From Candidatus Contubernalis alkalaceticus (GTDB lineage Bacteria; Bacillota; Dethiobacteria; SKNC01): a stretch of 64,000 nt of DNA. The stretch is from contig NZ_CP054699.1 of assembly GCF_022558445.1 (NCBI RefSeq), positions 2,248,001 through 2,312,000 of the forward strand, written 5' to 3'. Under the pieces are notes generated by a model. It ran no database searches. It had not been told where the DNA came from and saw only the letters and a list, made by a program, of their open reading frames with translations. A program made the position numbers and the translations under genes. This document shows, piece by piece, positions 17,414 to 26,596 of the stretch (position 1 is its first letter; each line of letters starts with the position of its first letter).

Positions 17414-18745
17414 TTATCCCACCAGAATCTTTTCTTCCGGATATCTGAAGGGAGCCTTCTTTTTTATGGCCTGAGCCAACGCCAGGGTTAAGGTCAAAGG
17501 CCCTACCCGGCCGGCAAACATAGTAATTATTATGAATAATCTTCCCACAGGACTTAATTCAGGTGTCAGCCCTGCAGACAGCCCCACTGTTCCAAAGGCT
17601 GAAATGGTTTCAAATAATACTCCCATAAAATCAGCGCTCTCGGTTATGGTCAAAATAATTGACACAACAAATACCAAAAGGATTGAAACTACGATGATAG
17701 ACAGGGCTTTGTTGACAATGACAAATGGAAGTCTGCGGCGAAAAACAAAAACCTCCTCCTGTCCCCGGATGATCGAAAGTACAGCAATGATTATAGTGCT
17801 GAAGGTAGTGGTCTTTATCCCTCCCCCGGTTGAAGCGGGAGAAGCTCCGATAAACATAAGGGCCAGCAAAAAATACAAAGTAGCATCATAAAGTCTGTCT
17901 GTGGGAATTACATTAAACCCCGCCGTTCTGGGAGTAACCGCCGTAAAGAGGGCACTAGCCAGCTTGGAGGTAATACCCAGGGAAGCCAGAGTTTCGGGGT
18001 TTGAGTATTCCAGGATTAAAACTACTAATGTCCCCAGAACAATTAATACAAAACTGGTAAACAGGACGATTTTGGAGTGAAGAGACAGCTTCCTAAGATT
18101 TCTTTTTTCAGAGAGCTCTAAAAGCACTGTAAAACCAAGCCCCCCGATAATAAAAAGAAACATAATAATTCCCATCACTACATAATCATTATTAAAAATC
18201 GTAAGGCTTCGAAAACCTCCTATTAAATCAAAACCGGCGTTACAGAAAGCGGAAATGGAGTGAAACACGCTGTAGTACAGCCCGGTCTGCCAACCGTACA
18301 AGGGAACGAATCGAGTGCTTAATACAAGAGCTCCCACGGCCTCCAGGATAAAGGTAAATAGAATAATTCTTTTGGTCAGCCTGACCAATCCCGCAAGAGT
18401 AAGCTGATTTAGAGATTCCTGAATAACCAGTCGTTCCTTCAAGGTTATCTTTCTTCCCAAGACAACAAATATGATGGTACCCGCTGTCATGAAACCCAGG
18501 CCGCCAATTTGAATCAAGCACATGATTACAATTTGCCCAAAGGGAGTGAAAAATGTCCCCGTATCCACCACCACCAGGCCAGTAACACAAACCGCCGACG
18601 TAGCAGTAAAAAGGGCATCTAAAAAATTAATCTCTGTATAAGTGGAAACCGGCAAAGTCAATAATATGGCTCCCGCCAAAATAAGTAAGGCAAAACCCAA
18701 CACCAAAACCCTGGCAGGAGTAAGCTTATCACCCTGTTTTTGCAT
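17414..18745 (-). CDS. ktrB: Ktr/Trk potassium transporter membrane subunit
   Basis: A 443-aa integral membrane protein with the four pore-loop pattern of the Trk/Ktr/HKT family (DALFTATSAVCVTGLVVVDT, SISAFCNAGFD, TAVTPRTAGFNVIPT, ISAFGTVGLSAGLTP), each selectivity filter containing a key glycine. It imports K+ coupled to Na+ and needs the RCK partner encoded next. The chosen ATG at 18745 is eight bases behind GGAG; a GTG three codons earlier overlaps that site. Confidence 0.93.
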   Translation of the reverse strand: MQKQGDKLTPARVLVLGFALLILAGAILLTLPVSTYTEINFLDALFTATSAVCVTGLVVVDTGTFFTPFGQIVIMCLIQIGGLGFMTAGTIIFVVLGRKITLKERLVIQESLNQLTLAGLVRLTKRIILFTFILEAVGALVLSTRFVPLYGWQTGLYYSVFHSISAFCNAGFDLIGGFRSLTIFNNDYVVMGIIMFLFIIGGLGFTVLLELSEKRNLRKLSLHSKIVLFTSFVLIVLGTLVVLILEYSNPETLASLGITSKLASALFTAVTPRTAGFNVIPTDRLYDATLYFLLALMFIGASPASTGGGIKTTTFSTIIIAVLSIIRGQEEVFVFRRRLPFVIVNKALSIIVVSILLVFVVSIILTITESADFMGVLFETISAFGTVGLSAGLTPELSPVGRLFIIITMFAGRVGPLTLTLALAQAIKKKAPFRYPEEKILVG

Positions 18746-18796
18746 ATTTTTCACTCCAGTACAGTTCCCAATAATAAAATATTGTAAATAAAATAA

Positions 18797-18856
18797 AGGC
18801 CTGAGATACTATCTTTCAAGAAGGAGCAGCGATCATTCCTCATGTTCAGGCCTTAG
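18797..18856 (-). terminator. Possible terminator after rplT
   Basis: AAGGCCTGA and TCAGGCCTT can pair around a loop of about 40 nt between rplT and ktrB. The large loop and modest T-run make this uncertain. Confidence 0.4.
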
Positions 18857-18860
18857 ATGG

Positions 18861-19220
18861 TTAATTATTAAGTTTTTCCCTGGCAACATCCACCAACTGG
18901 CTGAAAGCCTGTGAATCAGAAATAGCCAGTTCCGCCAGCATCTTACGATTGATTTCTACTCCAGCTTTTTTTAGGCCATTTACCATGGTGCTGTAAGACA
19001 TGCCGTTCAGGCGGGCCGCTGCATTGATGCGGGTAATCCAAAGGCGCCTGAAATCTCTTTTTCGAGCCCTTCTATCTCTATAAGCATAAGCTAATGACTT
19101 CATCACCGCTTGATTGGCAATTTTAAATATTTTACTGTTTGAACCCCGATAACCTTTGGCCATCTTTAATATTTTTTTGTGTCTGCGTTTAACATTAACG
19201 CCCCTTTTAACTCTAGGCAT
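18861..19220 (-). CDS. rplT: 50S ribosomal protein L20
   Basis: A 119-aa L20 with the typical very basic N-terminus ([19 protein letters not shown]), the central [21 protein letters not shown] helix and the globular C-terminus. It binds 23S rRNA early in 50S assembly and also represses its own operon by binding the leader RNA. Last gene of infC-rpmI-rplT, 61 bp behind rpmI. Confidence 0.97.
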   Translation of the reverse strand: MPRVKRGVNVKRRHKKILKMAKGYRGSNSKIFKIANQAVMKSLAYAYRDRRARKRDFRRLWITRINAAARLNGMSYSTMVNGLKKAGVEINRKMLAELAISDSQAFSQLVDVAREKLNN

Positions 19221-19281
19221 TAATTATTCCCCCTTACATTGTCTGTAAAAGACAGTTATTTATCTTTTAGAAATTCCCAAA

Positions 19282-19473
19282 TTAAGGCAAAAGCTTCTGT
19301 ACTCTTTTCATATCTGAAGAACTAATCAAAGTAGATTTGCGCAGTCTTCTTTTTCTCTTTGCCGTCTTCTTAGTCAAAATATGACTCTTATAAGCTCGCA
19401 TTCTCTTCACTTTTCCTGTTTTCGTTTTTTTAAAACGTTTTGCAGCCCCTCTATGGGTTTTCATTTTTGGCAT
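19282..19473 (-). CDS. rpmI: 50S ribosomal protein L35
   Basis: A 63-aa L35, almost entirely basic ([37 protein letters not shown]). Normal length is 64-66. Its start lies 23 bases inside the end of infC in another frame, so it is probably translated by coupling to infC. Confidence 0.96.
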   Translation of the reverse strand: MPKMKTHRGAAKRFKKTKTGKVKRMRAYKSHILTKKTAKRKRRLRKSTLISSSDMKRVQKLLP

Positions 19474-19996
19474 TTTTATCCCCCCTGTTTTGTATAGGAG
19501 TAAGAATCATAATCATGTTTCTTCCTTCTACTCTTGCCTTTTTCTCTACCACTGCATAATCCTTTAATTCTTCGGCGATTCTATCACAAATGACTTTTCC
19601 CAGTTGTGAATGAGTAATCTCCCTACCCCTGAACATTACGGTAACTTTCACCTTATCTTCATTTTCTAAAAAACGTTTTGCATTTCTTACTTTAACATTC
19701 AAATCATGATCTTCAATATTAGGACGGACTTTTACCTCTTTCACCGTAATAATTTTTTGATTCTTACGGGCTTCCTTCTCTCTTTTACTCTGTTCATACT
19801 TATATTTGCCGTAATCCATAATCCTGCAGACAGGAGGCTTTGCGTTAGGAGCCACATTAACCAGGTCCAGGTTCTTTTCCCTGGCCATATTAAGAGCCTC
19901 TTTTAAAGGTACTATTCCCATTTGTTCACCCTCGCTGTCAATTAACCTTACTTCCTTAGCCCGAATCTGTTCATTAATAAATGAATCTCTACTAAT
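19451..19996 (-). CDS. infC: Translation initiation factor IF-3 (AUU start)
   Basis: IF-3 of 181 aa that binds the 30S subunit and proofreads start-codon choice. The first ATG in the frame (19921) would give 156 aa and miss the conserved N-terminus. Reading further up, the frame encodes [19 protein letters not shown], the canonical IF-3 beginning, and an AUU codon at 19994-19996 stands seven bases behind GGAGGTG. AUU starts in infC are known in other bacteria, where they allow feedback control by IF-3 itself. The N domain (INEQ to YKYEQ), the linker, and the C domain ([18 protein letters not shown]) are intact. Confidence 0.93.
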   Translation of the reverse strand: MSRDSFINEQIRAKEVRLIDSEGEQMGIVPLKEALNMAREKNLDLVNVAPNAKPPVCRIMDYGKYKYEQSKREKEARKNQKIITVKEVKVRPNIEDHDLNVKVRNAKRFLENEDKVKVTVMFRGREITHSQLGKVICDRIAEELKDYAVVEKKARVEGRNMIMILTPIQNRGDKNAKNENP

Positions 19997-20049
19997 ATTA
20001 TTTCACCTCCAGAATATATATAGTCCAGATTGAACGGTACTAAAATAAT

Positions 20050-20155
20050 AAATAAAAAAGCAGGCAAAAACCACCTGCTTACCTGTAAATATTAGTACCC
20101 GGCGACAGCTGTAAGCGTCTTGGGGTGAGAAGCGGCGGCTTCTTCTTGAAATTTT
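20050..20155 (-). promoter_or_regulatory. L20-type leader of infC-rpmI-rplT with attenuator
   Basis: On the minus strand the leader holds a GCCGCTTCTCACCCC segment (near 20125-20140) and a terminator stem AAGCAGG/CCTGCTT followed by a T-run (20057-20080). This arrangement matches the autoregulatory L20 leader of Firmicutes (Rfam family L20_leader, recalled), in which L20 binding favours termination. Confidence 0.75.
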
Positions 20156-20194
20156 ATTATTATATTACATCTTATATAATATACCATAATTAAA

Positions 20195-22117
20195 CTATCT
20201 AGTCAAAGTTTTTTCTTTTCTCTCCTTTTTTAAGGTCTCAAGTAAAACACCTAACAACTGCGGGCCCATATCACCTTCTCCTCGTTTCCTGACGGATACC
20301 TGATTTGTTTCCATCTCTTTATCCCCTACAACCAGCATATAAGGAATTTTCTGAACCTGGGCCTCCCTTATCTTATAACCAACTTTTTCATTACGTTCAT
20401 CTACTTCTACCCGGAAACCTCCATCCCGTAAATAATTGGCATTCTGCCGGGCATACTCAAAGTGCCTGTCGGCAATAGGTAAAAGGATGACCTGTACCGG
20501 CGCCAACCAGAGAGGAAATGCCCCGGCGTATTGTTCTATTAAAAGAGCAAAAAACCTTTCTATAGCCCCGTAAACTACCCGGTGTATAATAACCGGCCTA
20601 TGCTTTTGTCCGTCTTCACCAATATACGAGAGGTCAAATTTTTCAGGCATCTGAAAATCTAATTGAGCTGTGCCGCACTGCCATTTTCTCCCCAGGCAGT
20701 CCTCTAAAATAAAGTCAATTTTGGGCCCGTAAAAAGCTCCATCACCTTCATTAATGTTAAAAGGTATTTCATTCTCCACCAACACCTCCCGAAGAGCATG
20801 GGTAGCAGTCTCCCAGAGCTCCTGGGAGCCCATGGCCTTCTCAGGTTTTGTGCTCAGTTCTACATGATAGGTAAATCCGAAAACTTTATAAAAAGTGTCA
20901 ATCAAATCTATCACCTTTTTTACTTCCCCCTTTACCTGAGAGGGCAGCATAAAAATATGGGCATCATCCTGGGTAAAGTTCCTTACCCGCAGCAATCCGT
21001 GTAAGGTACCGGAGAGTTCATGACGATGGACCAATCCCAGTTCTGCATATCGGAGGGGAAATTCCCGGTAACTGTGCATTCGGTTACCATAGATCAGCAT
21101 GGCCCCGGGACAATTCATAGGCTTGATGGCAAAATCCTGGTCATCGATTTTGGTAAAGTACATATTCTCCTTATAGTGATCCCAGTGCCCAGACTGCTCC
21201 CAAAGCTTACGGTTTAAAATAATAGGGGTTTTAATCTCTTGATAACCGGCCTTCTGGTGTTCCTGCCTCCAAAATTTCAAAAGCTCCTCCCTAAGTATCA
21301 TGCCCTTGGGATGAAAGAAGGGAAACCCCGGAGCCTCATCATGCATACTGTAAAGGTCCAATTCTCTGCCCAGTTTACGATGGTCTCTCTTTTTGGCCTC
21401 CTCCAAACGATTCAAATATTCCTCCAGCAGAGATTGCTTGATAAAGGAGGTCCCATATATGCGCTGCAGCATAGGGTTTCGCTCATCACCCCTCCAGTAC
21501 GCTCCAGCCAGGCTCAACAATTTCACGGTCTTAATTTTTCCTGTAGAAGGAACATGGGGGCCGGCACACAAGTCCAGAAATTCTCCCTGTTGATAAAAAC
21601 TGATGGTCTGATCAACGGGTAAATCTTGGATCAGTTCCACCTTATAATCTTCTCCCTTTTCCTTAAACAGGGATAAAGCTTCCTCCCGGCTCAGCTCTTT
21701 TCTTACAATAGGAAGATTCTCTTTTATAATTTTTTTCATTTCTTTTTCTATTTTTTCCAGATCTTCAGGAGTAAAGGATTGGGGAACCTCAAAATCATAA
21801 TAAAAACCGTTCTCTATAGAAGGTCCTATCCCCAGCTTCACCTTACCGAACAACCTCTGCACCGCCTGGGCCAATATATGGCTTGAGCTGTGACGGTATA
21901 CACTGCTGCCTTCAGGGTCATCGAATCTGATGAAGGAAAGGTGAGTGTCACTAGATATAGGACAGCTCAAGTCAACTAACTTTCCGTCAATTTGGGCCGC
22001 CAGCGCTTCTTTCTTTAATCGGCCTCCCATCTGGTTTAATATTTCCTGTGGAGTAATCCCCTTAAGAAATTCTTTTTGAGTGTCATCTGGAAAGGTAATT
22101 TTAATATTATTATTCAT
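20195..22117 (-). CDS. thrS: Threonine--tRNA ligase
   Basis: A 640-aa class II synthetase. Domains in order: TGS domain (about 1-62), the SAD/editing domain with HSSSHILAQAVQ and the zinc-related CAGPHVPSTG, the catalytic core (FFHPKGMILREEL, AIKPMNCPGAMLIY, RIYGTSF) and a C-terminal anticodon-binding domain (APVQVILLPIADRH). It makes Thr-tRNA and deacylates Ser-tRNA. The ATG at 22117 is six bases behind GAGGGAG; the ATG two codons upstream touches the ribosome site. It is controlled by a T-box. Confidence 0.96.
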   Translation of the reverse strand: MNNNIKITFPDDTQKEFLKGITPQEILNQMGGRLKKEALAAQIDGKLVDLSCPISSDTHLSFIRFDDPEGSSVYRHSSSHILAQAVQRLFGKVKLGIGPSIENGFYYDFEVPQSFTPEDLEKIEKEMKKIIKENLPIVRKELSREEALSLFKEKGEDYKVELIQDLPVDQTISFYQQGEFLDLCAGPHVPSTGKIKTVKLLSLAGAYWRGDERNPMLQRIYGTSFIKQSLLEEYLNRLEEAKKRDHRKLGRELDLYSMHDEAPGFPFFHPKGMILREELLKFWRQEHQKAGYQEIKTPIILNRKLWEQSGHWDHYKENMYFTKIDDQDFAIKPMNCPGAMLIYGNRMHSYREFPLRYAELGLVHRHELSGTLHGLLRVRNFTQDDAHIFMLPSQVKGEVKKVIDLIDTFYKVFGFTYHVELSTKPEKAMGSQELWETATHALREVLVENEIPFNINEGDGAFYGPKIDFILEDCLGRKWQCGTAQLDFQMPEKFDLSYIGEDGQKHRPVIIHRVVYGAIERFFALLIEQYAGAFPLWLAPVQVILLPIADRHFEYARQNANYLRDGGFRVEVDERNEKVGYKIREAQVQKIPYMLVVGDKEMETNQVSVRKRGEGDMGPQLLGVLLETLKKERKEKTLTR

Positions 22118-22154
22118 AAACATCTCCCTCTTAAAAAAATTTTTAACTCAAAAT

Positions 22155-22390
22155 AATAAAACCCACCCCTAAAGGGGCAGGAAAACTTCCCACGGTTCCA
22201 CCCTAATTAAACTAACTTTCACAAGAACTCAAGCTCTCCGTAACGGGGAGAAAACGGCACAGATTATTTACCGGAGGGCTTTCACCTGTACTGCTCAGAG
22301 ATGGTTTTCAGTCAGATATTCTAAAGGCGTTTTCAGCCGAGACGCCTTTCTCTTTTTTAGAAGTAATCTAACCTACTCTTTCTCATCATA
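22155..22390 (-). promoter_or_regulatory. T-box leader of thrS
   Basis: Minus-strand order: AAAGAGTAGGTTAG at the 5' side (near 22385), a conserved GGTGAAAGC segment, the antiterminator core GGGTGGAACCGTGGGAAG (22186-22203), and a terminator stem CCTGCCCC/GGGGTGGG with T-run (22159-22178). The specifier is probably ACA (Thr) in the CAGTACAGGTG stretch, judged by position only. Confidence 0.9.
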
Positions 22391-22444
22391 GCTTTTTTAT
22401 TTAAATTTAAAAAAATTATAATGCTTATTCTAAAGCATGTCAAG

Positions 22445-23044
22445 TTACTGTAGAATATAAACCACCCCAGCCTGAACTATGCCGATGAAAAAACCCAGAG
22501 CTGCCCCCAAATATTCAATATGTTTAAGCTCCTTAGAAGCTATAAATATTATCATCTGTTCTACCCTTTCAAGGGAAAGCTTGTTCATTTTATCTTCTAC
22601 CATTTTACTAATATTAACTTCATCCCAGGCCTTATGAATCATATCTCTCATGATTACTTTTACATGGATACTCAATTCTTTTTTTACCAGGTCAGCAATA
22701 TATTCATGTAGGATTTTTTTAATTCCAGGAGGAATAAAATTGGTCAGCTTCTCCTCAGTCCAACCTTTAATTATCCTCTCTGAAGCCGACAAAACTTCCC
22801 TTTCCATTGAATCATAATTAACCTGCTGGAGAATATCTCTTCGGGACAGCAGTTCTTTTTCCACAATATCCCCAATAGAACGGGAAAGCGCCAGCTTCCT
22901 CTTAGGGATTAAACCCTGAAAACTATATTTAGAAAAAGGTATTGTTACAGGAGTCAAGGGACGGAACAGAAGCCTTAAAGCAATTATATTGGTAAGCCAA
23001 CCAATCAACCCGCCGATTACAGGTAAAAATATAAACAAATACAT
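22445..23044 (-). CDS. DUF445 family membrane protein
   Basis: A 199-aa protein with a hydrophobic helix at each end (about 4-24 and 177-198) and an amphipathic helical middle. The N-terminal signature IGGLIGWLTNIIALRLLFRP and the following PKRKLALSRSIGDIVEKELL are typical of DUF445, related to Bacillus YheB. No function is established. The ATG follows GGAGACG. It is in the same direction as ytxC, separated by about 110 bp. Confidence 0.85.
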   Translation of the reverse strand: MYLFIFLPVIGGLIGWLTNIIALRLLFRPLTPVTIPFSKYSFQGLIPKRKLALSRSIGDIVEKELLSRRDILQQVNYDSMEREVLSASERIIKGWTEEKLTNFIPPGIKKILHEYIADLVKKELSIHVKVIMRDMIHKAWDEVNISKMVEDKMNKLSLERVEQMIIFIASKELKHIEYLGAALGFFIGIVQAGVVYILQ

Positions 23045-23156
23045 GCAGGAAACGTCTCCTTTGCCATTCTATGTCTCTATTTTAACAAAAAGAAACATAA
23101 AAAAAAACCTTTACGGTTTTTTAATAGCTGAACAGCAAACCTTTCTATAGAAAAAT

Positions 23157-24047
23157 TTATAATTGGAGCTTCTGCCCCTGACACAGTTTACATTTCTTGC
23201 AAATCACTACTCTTTCACTGAATATGTTTAAAATAGCCTCCACCGCCTTGGGATAATAACAGCACAAGACCTGATGAACTATAATTTTTTTAGGAGCAAA
23301 GTTAACCAAAAAACTAATTATAAAATCCTCTTTTTGTATCTTTGAACTAAATAAATTCAGGCCATTACTTACGGGGAAAGAATAGTCTAATAGTCGCTGT
23401 TCAGCATCTCTAAGTTGTAAAGACCCCTCCTGATCCGCTGTAATGTGAACCTGTTCAATTTTAGGCTCTTGAAGGGTAACAAAATATTTTAACAACTTTA
23501 GAAATTCTTGGTATTCCTGTTCCATCAAAAGTTCATCTATGGAAGACTCAACACTATATTTTAAGCCTGCAATAATTTTCTTAAGGCGGAAATTAACAAA
23601 ACCCTCTAGGTTCATATATTCTTTTTCCTGAAAATAATGCTGTATGCTATCTATAATATAGACCTTTTTCTCATTAAACTTTTTAGCACTGTTTTGTTCA
23701 TTTAATTCTTGTTGAGTTAATTCAAGTATAATCTCCCTTTCCCGTTGGCTGAAATAGGAATAATTCCTCTTTATCAGATTCTCCAATACCGTATCTCTCA
23801 TATAATTCATGATAAAATCACAAATGAAATGAGACATATGTTGTTTTAATAAGTTGTTATAATCTTTACTTAAGGGCTTTTTAACATCTAAGAAAAAAAA
23901 CAAAAAAGGAATACCATCTCTATGCATCTCTTTAAACCTTACCGCGGCCATATTTCTTTTTACATTATTTTTGTATGAAATGAACTTTTCTTTAAATTTA
24001 GAATGGTATTTATCTGTTACAACAATTATCCCACCAGTACTGCTCAT
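23157..24047 (-). CDS. ytxC: Sporulation protein YtxC family
   Basis: A 296-aa protein resembling the YtxC family of endospore formers: mixed hydrophobic and charged sequence with YFSQREREIILELTQQEL, NLEGFVNFRLKKI and, near the end, PKKIIVHQVLCCYYPKAVEAIL. The C-terminus holds a CKKCKLCQG cluster that might bind metal. Its role in sporulation is not established. The ATG at 24047 has AGGAGGGAGAAGG in front; an in-frame TTG eight codons earlier is rejected. It is followed by DUF445 and thrS in the same direction. Confidence 0.8.
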   Translation of the reverse strand: MSSTGGIIVVTDKYHSKFKEKFISYKNNVKRNMAAVRFKEMHRDGIPFLFFFLDVKKPLSKDYNNLLKQHMSHFICDFIMNYMRDTVLENLIKRNYSYFSQREREIILELTQQELNEQNSAKKFNEKKVYIIDSIQHYFQEKEYMNLEGFVNFRLKKIIAGLKYSVESSIDELLMEQEYQEFLKLLKYFVTLQEPKIEQVHITADQEGSLQLRDAEQRLLDYSFPVSNGLNLFSSKIQKEDFIISFLVNFAPKKIIVHQVLCCYYPKAVEAILNIFSERVVICKKCKLCQGQKLQL

Positions 24048-24182
24048 GATTCCTTCTCCCTCCTTTATCAATTTATTATATGTTTCAAAAAAATTTTGTA
24101 TACTTTAATAGAAGGGAAGAAAAAACATATTTATAATTTTCTATTTAATTTGGGGAAGTTAACCCCGAAAAGTGTCACCGGT

Positions 24183-24303
24183 GAACTCGTTTCAGCAAGC
24201 TTTAAAATCGGGGAATCAGGTGGAGCTCTACTCCACCTGATTAAAAGCCCCACCTACGCTAACGCTTAGAGGTGGGGGCTTATACCCTAAAAAAAAGAGA
24301 TAA
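24183..24303 (+). repeat. Dispersed two-hairpin repeat, copy A
   Basis: Begins GTGAACTCGTTTCAGCAAGC, continues with a hairpin ATCAGGTGGAG/CTCCACCTGAT, a second hairpin AAGCCCCACC/GGTGGGGGCTT around the conserved loop TACGCTAACGCTTAG, and ends TATACCCTAAAAAAAAGAG. Further copies lie at 42606, 45811, 46851, 57658 and 59523. It carries no reading frame. Confidence 0.85.
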
Positions 24304-24340
24304 AAACAAAAAAACACCTGTAATGGTGTTATTTTATAAG

Positions 24341-24415
24341 TGGTGGGTCGTGCAGGTATTGAACCTGCGGCCCCCTCCGCGTCAGGGAGGTGCTCTCCCA
24401 CTGAGCTAACGACCC
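24341..24415 (-). tRNA. tRNA-Val (GAC)
   Basis: Acceptor stem GGGTCGT/ACGACCC, anticodon loop CTGACGC giving GAC, T-loop GTTCAAT, and encoded CCA (24341-24343). It stands alone and has its own strong promoter just upstream, within the sequence duplicated by the IS insertion. Confidence 0.95.
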
Positions 24416-24440
24416 ACATTTTCTTATTCAACTACTATTC

Positions 24441-24469
24441 ATTATACAAGCTGTGACAATAAAAATCAA
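24441..24469 (-). promoter_or_regulatory. Promoter of tRNA-Val (GAC)
   Basis: Minus strand: TTGATT (-35, 24464-24469), 17-bp spacer, TATAAT (-10, 24441-24446), about 25 bp ahead of the tRNA 5' end. The whole promoter lies in the 60-bp target duplication. Confidence 0.8.
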
Positions 24470-24500
24470 GTTTGGTTTTTCCCCAAACAGATTAACAGCT
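24441..24500. repeat. 60-bp target duplication, left copy
   Basis: Identical over exactly 60 bases to 26476-26535; the bases on both sides differ. It flanks the IS1634-family element. Long, variable target duplications are a known trait of the IS1634/IS1549 group. Confidence 0.93.
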
Positions 24501-26475
24501 CGGGTCTTTGACAGTTGAATAATGAACACGGGTCTTTGACAGTTTAATAATAAAAAATCGCTCAAGCCTTTGAAAAGGCTTATTTTTTTTGTCAAATTTG
24601 CCAAGTTTATCTTTCGTAATGCCTCGTAATGTGGTATAATATAAGGGATTGGAGGAGTTGACTTTATGAGATTATCGTTTTCAAAATCTAAAAATGCCAC
24701 TTCACTTTATGTAATAAAAGATGTTATTGAAAAGAATAAGCGCACTACTAAAATTGTAGAAAAACTCGGAACCATTACAGAGTTAGAGAAAAAATTAAAC
24801 GGCCAAGATCCCATTGAATGGGCAAAAAAGTATATTGAGGAGCTTAACGAGAAAGAAAAAGAAACAAAACGAGAAGTGCTGGTTAAATATTCTCCCTCAA
24901 AACTGATCAACAAAGATGAACAGCACTCTTTTAACGGTGGATATCTTTTCCTGCAAAAAATTTACTATGAACTCGGAATACATAAGATTTGTAAGAAAAT
25001 AACTCAGAAGTATAAATTCAATTTTGATTTGGATTCAATTCTTTCCAGACTGATTTATGGCAGGGTTATCTTCCCTTCTTCAAAACTCGCGACTTATCAA
25101 CTTTCTAAGAAGTTTATAGAGCAGCCGAATTTTGATCTCCATCAAATATATAGAGCTCTTGAAGTTTTGGCTAAGGAAACAGATTTTATACAATCCTCAT
25201 TATATGAAAACAGTTTAAAGGTTTCCAAGAGGAATACCGGTATTCTTTACTATGATTGCACCAATTACTTTTTTGAAATTGAACAAGAAGAAGGCAAAAA
25301 GCAATACGGCCCATCAAAAGAGCATAAACCAAACCCTATTGTTCAAATGGGTCTATTTATGGATGGGGACGGTATTCCTCTTGCTTTTAGTATTAATAGG
25401 GGAAATATGAATGAACAGCTCACATTAAAACCTTTAGAAAAGATGATTTTATCCGATTTTGAGCTTTCTAAGTTTATCGTCTGCACCGATGCCGGTCTTG
25501 CTTCTGAGGCTAATCGAAAGTTTAATGATAAGGATGATCGAGCTTTCATTACAACCCAGTCTATAAAAAAATTAAAAAAACACCTTAAAAAATGGGCACT
25601 TGCTACAGATGGCTGGCAACGTTCGGGAGATATGAAATCTTATGATATCTCCAAACTTGATGAGAATAAGGATAAAAACAAAGTCTTTTACAAGGAGCGC
25701 TGGATTAAAGAGAACGGTTTTGAGCAAAAACTTATTGTAACATACTCCATTAAATACAGGGATTATCAGCGCAAAATCCGCAATTCTCAAATAGAACGAG
25801 CTCAAAAAACAATAGATACTAACCCTGCAAAAATAAAGAAATGCAGGCAAAACGATTACAAAAGATTTATTCATAAAACAAACTGCACTCCAGACGGTGA
25901 AGTTGCAGAAAATGAAATATATCATATTGATACCGTTCTTATCCAAAAAGAAGAAGCATTTGATGGTTTTTATGGGGTTTGTACCAATCTTGATGATGAT
26001 GCCACTGAAATAATTAAGGTGAATCATAGAAGATGGGAAATAGAAGAATGTTTTAGAATTATGAAAAGCGAGTTTAAAGCAAGACCTGTATATTTAAGTA
26101 ATGATGATAGGATAGAAGCACATTTCAACACTTGCTTTATATCATTAATTATTTATAGATTACTGGAAAAGAAGCTTAGTGAAAATTTTACATGTCATGA
26201 AATTATTAGTGAATTGCGCGAAATGAATTTCAAAGTAATTAAGGGTGAAGGTTATGAACCAATATATACAAGAACAGATTTTACTGATGCCTTACATGAA
26301 GCTTTTGGCTTTCGCACTGACTATCAGATTGTTACTACAAGTATGATGAAAAAAATTTTTAAAAGTACAAAATCATAAAAACATTACGCACTTTTTACAT
26401 TAACATGAAATCCTGCAAATACCCTAATATCAAGGTGTTGCAGGATTTTTATTTCTATCAAGTGTCAAATACGGG
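24501..26475 (+). mobile_element. IS1634-family insertion sequence, complete
   Basis: A 1,975-bp element holding one transposase gene and flanked by a perfect 60-bp direct repeat. Its ends are imperfect inverted repeats: left CGGGTCTTTGACAGTTGA, right (read inward) CCCGTATTTGACACTTGA, 14 of 18 matching. The left end repeats its motif once more at 24529-24546. All parts are intact, so it may still be active. Confidence 0.92.
24666..26378 (+). CDS. IS1634-family DDE transposase
   Basis: A 570-aa IS4-superfamily transposase. The RNase H-like core is recognisable: first Asp in YDCTNYFFE, the GPSKEHKPNPIVQMGLF and GDGIPLAF stretches, second Asp in VCTDAGLAS, and the catalytic Glu in the Y/W-x-E signature HRRWEIEECFRIMKSEF. 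The family's long N-terminal region and central insertion are present and the length is normal. A TATAAT (near 24636) and GGAGGAG precede the ATG. No frameshift or stop interrupts it. Confidence 0.95.
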   Translation: MRLSFSKSKNATSLYVIKDVIEKNKRTTKIVEKLGTITELEKKLNGQDPIEWAKKYIEELNEKEKETKREVLVKYSPSKLINKDEQHSFNGGYLFLQKIYYELGIHKICKKITQKYKFNFDLDSILSRLIYGRVIFPSSKLATYQLSKKFIEQPNFDLHQIYRALEVLAKETDFIQSSLYENSLKVSKRNTGILYYDCTNYFFEIEQEEGKKQYGPSKEHKPNPIVQMGLFMDGDGIPLAFSINRGNMNEQLTLKPLEKMILSDFELSKFIVCTDAGLASEANRKFNDKDDRAFITTQSIKKLKKHLKKWALATDGWQRSGDMKSYDISKLDENKDKNKVFYKERWIKENGFEQKLIVTYSIKYRDYQRKIRNSQIERAQKTIDTNPAKIKKCRQNDYKRFIHKTNCTPDGEVAENEIYHIDTVLIQKEEAFDGFYGVCTNLDDDATEIIKVNHRRWEIEECFRIMKSEFKARPVYLSNDDRIEAHFNTCFISLIIYRLLEKKLSENFTCHEIISELREMNFKVIKGEGYEPIYTRTDFTDALHEAFGFRTDYQIVTTSMMKKIFKSTKS

Positions 26476-26535
26476 ATTATACAAGCTGTGACAATAAAAA
26501 TCAAGTTTGGTTTTTCCCCAAACAGATTAACAGCT
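26476..26535. repeat. 60-bp target duplication, right copy
   Basis: Exact copy of 24441-24500, including the tRNA-Val promoter sequence, which here would fire leftward into the 3' end of the insertion element, antisense to the transposase. Confidence 0.93.
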
Positions 26536-26596
26536 AATCAATGTTTTTAAATCTATCCCCAGTCTTGGCCTGGAAGCCAATATTGATTAATTCTAC

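Noticed and set aside
24183-24303. Dispersed repeat as a rho-independent terminator
   Set aside because: In its own orientation hairpin 2 is followed by A, not T; in the other orientation the T-run comes before the hairpins.
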